Positions 45,401 through 54,294 of a stretch of 64,000 bases of DNA are shown piece after piece. A program made the position numbers and the translations under genes. Origin of the DNA: Closterium sp. NIES-65 (lineage: Eukaryota; Streptophyta; Zygnematophyceae; Desmidiales; Closteriaceae). The stretch lies in assembly GCA_948144175.1 (NCBI GenBank), contig CANXME010000532.1, forward strand, positions 2,173,001 to 2,237,000. The letters are read 5' to 3'. Below the pieces are notes generated by a model. The model had not been told where the DNA came from and made no database searches. It worked only from the letters and a program-made list of their open reading frames with translations. How positions within the stretch are numbered: position 1 is the stretch's first letter; every line of letters starts with the position of its first letter.

Positions 45401-48400
45401 AAGGAGAACACCCCTCAAAGATGGGGGTGCGAGGGTCACCCCGAGAGGCTCCTACAGCAACGATGCTCTTCTCCGCCGCAAGGAGGGCCTTCTAGAGGAG
45501 GTCAACAGTGAGAGTGGTAGGACAGACTGAGAGAAAGTGGTCCTTGACTACGCGAAGGGAGTCAGGGAGGCGTGTGACTATGTAATAGAGAGTGATGTAC
45601 ATGGGAGGAGGGTTCTTGGCGCAGAACTCAGCAGAAAGTGCGGCGCGGTAGCGAGCGTCACTAGTGAGGAGGTGCGTAATGAGGTCGGCGACTGTGGGAA
45701 AGGCAGCAAGGTCAGGAAAGAGGTACAGTAGCATGAGGCGGCTCAGTGCAGCAGTGGCAGGAGAAGATTAGCGCGCAACTACAACGTCGTACAAGGTCTG
45801 AGCACTCTTGTACTGACTAAAGTGCGCGCGCTCAGTGGTAGGCAGGTGGCGACGCACAGCAAGACGTGCAGCAGCATCGCGGGTGGCCCACTAAGAGCGA
45901 ACAGTGGGGTCAGCGTCAGTAGCAGGGGCAGGAGAGGCGCCAGAGGTGAGGTCAAAGAGAGAAAGACCGTCCGCCCTATCGCACTGTAAAAACAGCTGCA
46001 GGTCGTCGACCCTGACCTCAAAGTCAATGGCTCGACCCTCAGCGTCAAAAGTGAGGACATTAGGGGTAGCCATGACGACGATAGGCTAGCAGTGCAAGCA
46101 GTAGGAGAAGGGCACGCTGTGACAGTGGGGCTGCGCTCACTGGACAGGGCAGGTCGGGCGGCTCGGTAGTAGGGCGGCTCGGCTGCTGGGCGGCTCGGCG
46201 GCTGGGCGGCTCGGCGGCTCGGCGCTCGGCTGCTGGCCGGCTCGGCTGCACAGCGTCTCGGCGGCTGGGCGGTCGGCTGCTGGGCGGCTCGGCTGCACAG
46301 CGGCTCGGCTGCTGGGCGGCTCTGCTGGTGGGCGGCCGGGCGGCTCTGCAGCTGGGCGGCCCGGCTCCTCCGGTACTCGGCGGCGCGGCGGTCGGCTGCT
46401 CGGGTGCACGCTGCTCAGGAGAGTGGCAGGGCCGCAGCAGACGGGCGGCGGGGCCCCAGGTGCAGGGCGGCGGGGCCGCAACAGAAGGGCGACGGGGCCG
46501 GTAGAGTCGGGCGGCGGGGCCGCGAAAGCAGGGCGGCGGGGCCGCTAAAGCAGGGCGGCGGGGCCGCGAAATGAAGGGCGGTGGGGCCGCGAGGTGTTGG
46601 GCGGCAGGGCCGCTAAAGCAGGGCGGCGGGGCCGCGAAGTGTAGGGCGGCGGGGCCACTGAAGCAGGGCGGCGGGGCCGCTAAAGCAGGGCGACGGGGCC
46701 GGGCGGCGGGGCCGCTAAAGCAGGGCGGCGGGGCCGCGAAATGAAGGGCGGCGGGGCCGAGAAAGCAGGGCGGCGGGGCCGCGAAGTGTAGGGCGACGGG
46801 GCCGCTAAAGCAGGGCGGCGGGTCCGCGAGGTGTAGGGCGACGGGTCCGCTAAAGCAGGGCGGCGGGGCCGGGAAAGCAGGGCGGCGAGGCCGCGAATCA
46901 GGGGCGGCGGGGCCGCGACAGTAGGGCGGTAGGGCCGCTAGGGGAGGGAAGGCCGCTAGGGCGGCTCGTCGAGTTAACAGCCCGAGGCGCGACTCGGGAT
47001 GAGCGCGCTTCGGGCAGTAAAAAAAAGTCGAAGTGGTGGGCCCTAGGCGCAGTTCCCACAGGGGAACCTGCTCGATACCATGAGAAAGGTTGAACGAGAA
47101 TGGTGATGACTAAGTGAAAGTTGGGTACAAATGCAAACCCTAGAAAGCTGTACCCCATATGTGCTACCCCACTATAGCCTACAATAGCTATGTCATATAT
47201 ATCTGACAGATACTCCTACAGGTTGCTTTGTCGCCACCCTACGGTATGCCGACTTTAACGTTTAAACTTTCATCGTGCGTTGTCCCTTCGCACCCGTGCA
47301 GCCTCCTGAACATTAGGTACCCAAGGTGTCCGAACGGGAAATCATGGGTGGTCCCTGACAGCAAGGCGTGTGCGTATGCCAAGATTAACGGGAAGTCGAT
47401 TGGGAGGTGCATGGGCCCGTCTGTGTTCGAGTACAATTACATCGCTGTTCCGGTATTTGCTGGGTAAGTATGTCTTTTGCCCGCCGCTGTTATAAGCCCA
47501 TCTGTCGCCTCAGCCTAACAAAGACCCCTCAATTGTGCAGGGAACACTATTCTTTGATGGTGGTAACCAACCCGAGCGGGATTGTAAGCCAGACGGCCGC
47601 ACCTGAGGAGTTCATTCTATTCGACAGTGACGGCCTCCACGCCAAGAATACTGATGCCTTTGACGGGAGTAAAGCGTGAGAGTCGCTATATACCACCGTG
47701 CAACCCCCTTTCAACGGTGACGTCCTGCGACCTCATCTGACCTGTTGGCTATATCGTCGTGCAGGTTATTGCACCTCATGTGCAAACGCGATCATCCGGA
47801 GGTGGACCAGGAGGCGTCTAGGCAAGCGCTCATCAAGGCCGAAACGATAATCATGGAGGTGAGATGTTGCAAAGACAGTATGGCTCATTCTATCCCACTT
47901 GCTTGCTAATACGGGAGCGCGTTCTGATGAACGGAAACATCGTGTCTCGATGGTGCGCAGGGTCACCAGATCCCCAAACAACCTAACAGCTGGGACTACG
48001 GAGTGTACATGTGCCAGTATCTCGAAGCTCTGGTGACATCTGGGTTCATAATCGTGAGAGAGTACATATCGTTCAAGGGCGTGAGCGCTGAGAGGTACCG
48101 CCACAAGATGCGTGGGGATCTTTGTTCTCATGCTGAGGGAACGCTGATTCCCGAGCTGCAGCGCCAGGGTCTCCGCATACCTCTGCAGCCTGTTCCCGTT
48201 ATCGACGACAACGGATACATATGCGTCGACCCTCCTGTGGACATCCAAAGAGAGCTGCTAGACCACAAGGAGAAGTTCGCTGTGATTGAGCACGGCATAC
48301 AGGTTCTAACGGCCAAGATCGAGTATCTAGCCATCCGCAAAGGCGTGACGTCGGACGAGCTAGACGCAGGGGCGCGCCAACACCTGGGTGCCGTGGTCGA

Positions 48401-49253
48401 CACGTTGGTGCCGACGGCAACTCCACGCAAGCACGCCAAAGCAGAACCTACCGCGGACGGAAGTGGCCAGATGGAGGTCGCGCGGACTCCTTTGACGCGT
48501 GCACTGGCGGCAGTGCCATCAATCTCTCCCTGTCCTGCACCTCACACACCTGCCGTGAAAGATAGCCAAGTTACTGCCGGCGACGCGACACCAGCTGTGG
48601 TCAGGCAACAACAGCGCGGCCATCTTGCACTGGCTTTGCGCAGCCGCGCTACGACTCCCGTGCCCGCAGCTCCAGGTAACCCCGGAAGGGTCGCAAGCAG
48701 CGGCCGAACGGGAGTTATGTGGAACGCAGCGAAGCAGAGGTACTACGTCCGGATCATATCTGCTCGCCGTCAGCAGGTTCGTTTGGGTTCGTACGAGGAC
48801 AAGGACGAAGCGTCATACGCGTATGCTGCGGGAGCCGTTGTACTTCGCCCGAACTCACGCATCAGCTGCACGGTGGAGCTGTCCGACGGTGACAGGCAGG
48901 CTTTAGCCGGCTGCACCGAGGAGATCCTAAGGCTACTCGTGAAGTACAGGCGCTGGAACAGATGGAGGGAGTGGAGAGCCGCAATGGCTGGCCTGGACGA
49001 TGCACAGCCGGTCGAGACCGGTTCGCGGCGAAAGGGCAGAGTGTCCCGGGCCATTAGTGACGTTGAGGAGGTGGAGGCGACCACGCAGACTACAGAGGAC
49101 CAGCCTATGGCTGAAGAGCCAGAGGATCCACCAGAGGACTACACGGATGACGATGAGTCCGTTGACGATGATGCTGTGTATGAACCGGGAAACGATGATT
49201 TCGACGAAGAAGATGACTGGGAGGATGTCAACCGTGCAGAGGGTGATGCCTGA
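39408..49253 (+). CDS. Ulp1-type SUMO protease-like protein with Tyr at the nucleophile site, fused to an AP2-like domain
   Basis: Exons are 39408-39814, 47302-47463, 47541-47675, 47765-47858 and 47961-49253. Intron phases are 2, 2, 2 and 0 and total 2091 nt (696 residues). The start ATG sits in AGCCATGG. Ulp1/SENP enzymes are cysteine proteases that process or remove SUMO with a His-Asp-Gln-Cys set. Here the set reads His192 in GEHYSLMVV, Asp218 in FILFDSDG, Gln273 in IPKQPNS, and Tyr279 in WDYGVYMC where the family has Cys (codon TAC). The domain is therefore probably inactive or binding-only. Residues about 513-565 (nt 48699-48857) match the AP2/ERF pattern: SGRTGVMWN, YYVRI, VRLGSYEDKDEASYAYAAGA. 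The C-terminus is very acidic. Intron 1 holds the copia element 39837-47208; without it the intron would be 110 bp. Ulp1 domains also occur in KDZ and other DNA transposons. Confidence 0.75.
39837..39964 (-). repeat. 3' LTR of element 4
   Basis: 128 bp, reading TGAGAAAGGT...ATATCTGACA on the plus strand. The conserved CCCCCA/TGGGGG hairpin borders its inner end. Confidence 0.95.
46140..46960 (-). repeat. GC-rich tandem repeats in the leader of element 4
   Basis: GGCGGCTCGGCTGCTGG-type units at about 46140-46380, then units of about 20 bp of the type GGGCGGCGGGGCCGCTAAAGCA to about 46960. Noncoding leader. Confidence 0.85.
47081..47208 (-). repeat. 5' LTR of element 4
   Basis: 128 bp and about 98 percent identical to 39837-39964. 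The primer site adjoins it and GATAC flanks it. Confidence 0.95.
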
Positions 49254-49788
49254 AGCCATGAACAGGGTGGCCATTGGACCACGGGATATTCTAGTTCTAT
49301 GCTCATATTGATAGGACTTAGAGCTGGTGGCGGGTAGGTGGATCTGGAAATGTAAGCATCGCATGTATCACGCTATTGAACTGTCTATTTCGAGGAGATG
49401 TAAATATACGACAAATAACACTTAAACTTTGCACATGTAGAAACTGTAACCACAGTTGGGGCTAGTGGCAAATGCTGAAATAAGGGGGTGTATAAGTGGA
49501 GTATCGCATCTGACAGAAACGAGGACGAGCATCGACGATGTGACAATCGTGGCACGGCGACATTTTACATGTGGAAAGTGTGGCTGACATTTGACTGTAA
49601 TCAAACTGGCCACTCTAACCGTGACATGTGTAGAATTGTGCACGTGGCCAAGAGCTTGAGGCAACTAGTGCGGTGAGAAACTCCGGTATCGGGCATTGCG
49701 ATATCCACGAGAGTGGTAAGGGGACTGTTGCGAGCGAGGGTAGAACCCCGGGGTGGTTTAGAGCTACGCCATTTCGACCCCGCTGTGT
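49254..49788. other. Intergenic region between the Ulp1-AP2 gene and gene D
   Basis: 535 bases, AT-richer than the flanking exons, with no ORF of note. It should contain the 3' end of the upstream gene and the promoter of the downstream one, which lie in the same direction. Confidence 0.45.
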
Positions 49789-51192
49789 ATGCGGTCTGAG
49801 ATGCTATCTCCGCTAGAGGTCGATATGACTCCCACCGACGGCGGTCGTTCCAAGCGGGCGAAGACTGTGCCGTCATGGTTAGCTGATTCATATGAATACG
49901 GGGAGCGGAAGAAGAAAGGACGACGCCTACCGGAACCCAAGAGGCATAAAACAAGCACAGAAAAATGTGGCGCGGAGGATATGAACGCGGGGCATGACGA
50001 AGGTAACATGTGTGACGTGACAAGTACGTTGCATTTCATGTACCAGTGCTAATGCATGACTATGGTGAGATATGCCGTATGCGCACGCAAACTTAACACC
50101 CTTCTACCTACCACGCACCTGGTCACAGAGACTCGAGAAGTGCCGCTGCAGATATGCAGCACCAAGGCTGTCGGGGCCGTCGACGCGGAGGCAGCCTGCA
50201 CGCCCATTGTCGCCAGCGCACCACAAGGGGACTTATACACCGAGGCCGTGAAGGAACGCCTGATAGACGAGTTAATGAAAGGCGAAGATGAGGACGACGA
50301 GGAGGGAAACGGTGGTGGTCAGTCGTCAAGCAACGATCCGTGTGGCGAGAACGGATCAGAGGAGGAGCAGGCCACAAAAGCGCCACATTCGAGGAAGCGG
50401 ATAGAAGCAGCCGATGGCCAAGTCACACGCGAGGAATTTGATGCGTTGCGTGATTCCCATAATGATACTGCGAAGACACTGGCTCGTCTGGAGTCACACG
50501 TACTAACCATCATCCGCCTTGGCGAAGGGCGTAAGCGCAAGCGGGCGTCCACAAGTGCCGCAGCCTCGCTCGGCCGGGAAGCTTCGACGCAGAAACGCCA
50601 GTCAGATGATGACGAAGAATCCACGTGCGATGAGGACGAGTTGCCGGCGAAAGTGGCACGGCACGCGCGTCACGACAAGTCGCTAGTGCTCCAAACCGCC
50701 CTTGACATCCTTCCAGCGGAGAAGGCTTGGAAGGTGAGGCCTCGCATAGTGTGTTCTGCTCACCTCGTGGCACAGTTGTTGGATGCACTACATATCTCGT
50801 CACCGTGTTCCCCCCCCCCGCACAACTATTTTCATTGTCGCAGGGTGTTTGCGACATGGTTAAGGATCATCTGTTTCTAGAAGCCCCGAACGAGAAGATG
50901 GACTTCTATCCGAGTCGCGACGCCAAAAACGCCGGCCTATGCCATGTCGTGTCCACCATTTCTCCCAAAACTGCGACTCTGGCGTTAGACGCGGATAAGG
51001 CTCGACGGCAGGATCTGAACAAGACCTTGTCCGAGTACAAAACAGGGTTGGCCGGTCGCGCTCGCGGAGTTTTTCTTCCACGAATTGGTCTTTTCCGTGA
51101 CGACGAGGACAGGGCAAGTCCTTGGGCACGTAAGACGGAGCGCACTGGGGAGCGTGCCCGAAAGAGATATTGCGTCCCCGTCCCAGACGATG
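49789..51192 (+). CDS. Gene D: paralogue of gene A, unknown function, 3' end beyond the window
   Basis: Exons are 49789-50002, 50129-50733 and 50844-51192, with phases 1, 0 and 1 at their ends; 389 residues are visible. The N-terminal half is charged and probably nuclear: basic clusters (SKRAK, GERKKKGRR, GRKRKRAS), long acidic runs and a helical segment REEFDALRDSHNDTAKTLARL. The join at 50733/50844 reads ALDILPAEKAWK|GVCDMV. In gene A the matching join is ALDAVLAEQKDWR|GACSQV, also phase 0, and the following exon is exactly 349 nt in both genes and ends in phase 1 after an Asp codon. Both exons carry an FYP motif about 20 residues in. After the donor (ATG|GTGCGT at 51193) the intron is interrupted by a copia element from 51309, so the remaining exons lie outside the window. 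Reading on without splicing gives a stop at 51275. Confidence 0.65.
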
Positions 51193-51308
51193 GTGCGTGT
51201 TCGCATGTTATATGGCCGGAGCAATTATGGCCGCAACTCCTGTGTCGTGCCATAGTGGACCAGATATGTCTTTGAACCCTCCCCTTTTTTCGTACGCGGT
51301 ATCATTGT

Positions 51309-51432
51309 TGTCAAACTTATATCATATAGCTTGTCTAGGCTATAGTGGGGTAGACACTATGGGGTACAATTTCCTAGGGTTTCCTACTTGTACCCAACCT
51401 TGTGCTAGTTCATTCATTCCTCATTCTTCACA
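51309..51432 (+). repeat. 5' LTR of element 6
   Basis: 124 bp, begins TGTCAAACTTATATC and ends CATTCTTCACA. It has the family core AGTGGGGTAGACACTATGGG. The partner LTR is outside the window, so no target duplication can be checked. Confidence 0.88.
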
Positions 51433-51519
51433 TGGTATAGAGCAGGTTCCCTCGTGGGAACGCTTCTCTGGGCCCACCACCTAACTCGATCTTTTATTTC
51501 CTGCCCGAGACGTGCCCCG

Positions 51520-52440
51520 TAGGCCGCCCTCACGTCGCGCCCTCCTAGAGGCCCCTCGCGCCACCCTTAGCGGCCCCGTCGCCGTCCTTAGCGACCTTGT
51601 TGCCGCCCCTCTAGGCCCCTCGTGGCCCCTTCAAGGCCCCGTCGCCGCCGCTCTAGGCCCCGTCGCCGCCACTCTAGGCCCCTCGCGGCCCCTTCACGGC
51701 CCCGTCGCTGCCGCTCTAGGCCCCGTCGCTGCCGCTCTAGGCCCCGTCGCCGCCGCTCTAGGCCCCTCGCGGCCCCTTCACGGCCCCGTCGCCGCCGCTC
51801 TAGGCCCCGTCGCCGCCCCTATAGGCCCCTCGCGGCCCCTTCACAGCCCCGTCGCCGCCCCTAGCGGCCCCGTCGCCGCCCCTCTAGGCCCCTCGCGGCC
51901 CCGTCGCCACCACTTGCGGCCCCGTCGCCGCCCCCTCTAGGCCCCTTACGGCCCCTTCGCGGCCTCGTCGCCGCCCCTCTAGGCCCCTTGCGGCCCCTCT
52001 GCGGCCCCGTCGCCGCCCCTAGCGGCCCCGTCGCCGCCCCTTCGCGGCCACCTTGCCGCCCTTAGCGGCCCCGTCGCCGCACCTAGCGACCCCATCGCCG
52101 CCTCTACCGGCCCCGTCGCCGCCTCTACCGGCCCCATCGCTGCCTCTACCGGCCCCTTCACCGCTGAGCCGCCCAGCAGCTGAGCACCCGAACCACCCAG
52201 CAGCCGAGCTGCCCAGCAGCCGAGCCGCCCAACAGCCGAGCCGCCGAGCCGCCCAGCATCCGAGCCGCCGAGCCGCCCAGCAACCGAGCCGCCGAGCCGC
52301 CCAGAAGCCGAGCCGCCAAACAGCCGAGCCACCGAGCCGCCCAGCAGCCGAGCCGCCGAGCCGCCGAGCCGCCCAGCAACCGAGCCGCCGAGCCGCCCAG
52401 CAGCCGAGCTGCCAAGCCGCCCTGTCGTCGAGCCACTACT
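51520..52440 (+). repeat. GC-rich tandem repeats in the leader of element 6
   Basis: Units such as GCCCCGTCGCCGCCGCTCTAG (about 51560-52140) pass into AGCCGAGCCGCCGAGCCGCCC units (about 52160-52440). Noncoding, between primer site and gag. Confidence 0.85.
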
Positions 52441-53951
52441 GCTCCTACCGGCGCGCCCCGGCCCTACTTACTCGGACTGGTGAGATCACTCCTTGCTAGG
52501 CCACTGCATTCATGGCTACCCCCTGTGTCCTTACCTTTGATGCTGAGGGTCCTGCTGTTGACTTTGAGGTCTGGGTCGATGACCTCCAGCTGTTCCTACA
52601 GTGCGATAGGGCAGACGGACTCTCCCTGTTCGATCTCACCTCTGGTGTCTCTCCTGCCCCGCCTTCTACAGCTGACAGCACTGTTCGCTCACAGTGGGCC
52701 ACACGCGATGCTGCTGCCCGCCTAGCTGTGCGTCGCCACTTACCGACCACTGAGCGTGCGCACTTTAGCCAGTACAAGAGTGCTAAGACCTTGTACGACG
52801 CTGTAGTTGCACGCTACTCCTCCCCTGCCACTGCTGCGCTTAGCCGCCTCATGCTGCCGTACCTGTTCCCTGACCTTGCTGCCTTTCCCACAGTCGCTGA
52901 CCTCATTACGCACCTTCGCACTAGTGACACTCGCTACCGCGCTGCGCTTCCTGCTGAGTTCTGTGCCAAGAACCCCCCCCCATGTACATCACCCTCTACT
53001 ACATAGTCACCCGGCTCCTTGACTCCCTTCGCTTAGTCAGGGACCACTTCCTCTCAGTTTGCCCAACCACACTCACCATTGACCTCCTCGAGGAGCGCCT
53101 CCTAGCAGCAGAGAAGAGCATAGTCGCTGTAGGAGCCCTATCGTGGTGACCCTCGCACCCCCGTCTTTGAGGGGTGTTCCCCCTCCCCCCTCTTGCCCTC
53201 TGTTGCTTCTGCTCCTGCGGCCAACCTCGTTGGTTTCGAGTCGGTCGGCGCTGCGTCTGCCCCTAGCGGGAGACGCCGCACCGGCAAGGGCAAGGGGGGC
53301 AAGGGTGCTCGAGGGGCTGGCGGGGGAGGTGGAGGTGGTGGTGGAGGCAGTGGAGGGGGTGGGGGTGGTGGTGGGAGTGGTGGCGGGGGTGGAGGTGTCG
53401 GTGGCAGCAGTGGAGGCGGTGGAGGCGGCGGCAGTGGCGGAGGGAGCGGAGGCGGCGGAGGTGGCGGAGGCGGCGGAGGTGGCGGAGGCGGCGGCGGCAG
53501 CGGTGAAGCTGGTCGCGGCTCTGCGCAGAGGAGTGGGTCCGGTGGTGGTCCGCGCCAGCAGCAGCAGCGCAGTAGTGAGACCCTGTCCCCTCAGCAGCTT
53601 CGTGAGTGGTACGCTACGCGTCAGCGCGGTGGGGGTACTGGTCCCTGCACCTACGTCCTCCGTACCGGCGACCGCGCTGGTGAGCAGTGCGAGGGCCCGC
53701 ACTCCACCCAGCGCTGCTTCGGCCGCCTGACGAACGCGTGGCGTCACCAGCTGGGGAGAGCTGTCTAGGGCGGGGGTTGCTATCTTTGATCTTGATTATG
53801 ATGCTATTCTTGCTGCCATGTATGCTGTGTCTGATAGTGTTGAGGGTGACTGTTACCTGTGTGTTCCGCCTGACCTGGGCATTGAGGTTGCTGCTCTAGG
53901 TGCTGGTGAGGCTGCTGCTCTAGGTGCTAGTGCGTCTGCTGCCCCAGATGC

Positions 53952-54082
53952 TGAGAAGAAGTGAACGAGAATGAAATGACTATGAACGAAGTGAGTACAA
54001 ATAGGAAACCCTAATTGGGTTATACCCCCTATGGGATACCCCACTATAGCCTACACAAATAAGTAAGCTATATGTTCTGACA
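53952..54082 (-). repeat. 3' LTR of element 5
   Basis: 131 bp, reading TGAGAAGAAG...GTTCTGACA on the plus strand, with GATGC on its outer side. Confidence 0.95.
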
Positions 54083-54294
54083 CACCCCCATAGGCAAAGT
54101 GGGGGAGAACAAGGGGTCACAAGACCAGTCAAGCAAAGCAAAGCAAAGCTCAGGGTGGATCACAAAGTCACCACACATTCCGAGCACAAGTTCAAAGGCC
54201 ACAAAGCCAGTTCACATGCAAGATCATATATACAGATATACAAGAGTCAAGCAAGCAAGAGCAAGAGTATATATAGGTGAAGGTACAAGCAAGG

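Larger units (their letters stand above)
39837..47208 (-). mobile_element. Ty1/copia LTR retrotransposon, family I, element 4 (broken)
   Basis: LTRs of 128 bp lie at 47081-47208 (5') and 39837-39964 (3') and differ at about 2 sites. The target duplication GATAC is at 39832-39836 and 47209-47213. The primer site TGGTATCGAGCAGG lies just below 47081 on the minus strand. Parts: GC-rich leader (46090-47080), gag (about 46073-44800) with a polyglycine tract near 45080-45290, protease (about 44550), integrase (about 44000-43250), Pro/Gly linker (43050-42400), reverse transcriptase (about 41750-41000) and RNase H (about 40700-40179). A fairly recent fossil with about half a dozen breaks. It lies inside intron 1 of the Ulp1-AP2 gene. 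Confidence 0.94.

Noticed and set aside
51193-51275. Unspliced extension of gene D to a stop at 51275
   Set aside because: The donor ATG|GTGCGT at 51193 matches the phase and position of the corresponding gene A intron, so the extension is more likely intronic read-through.
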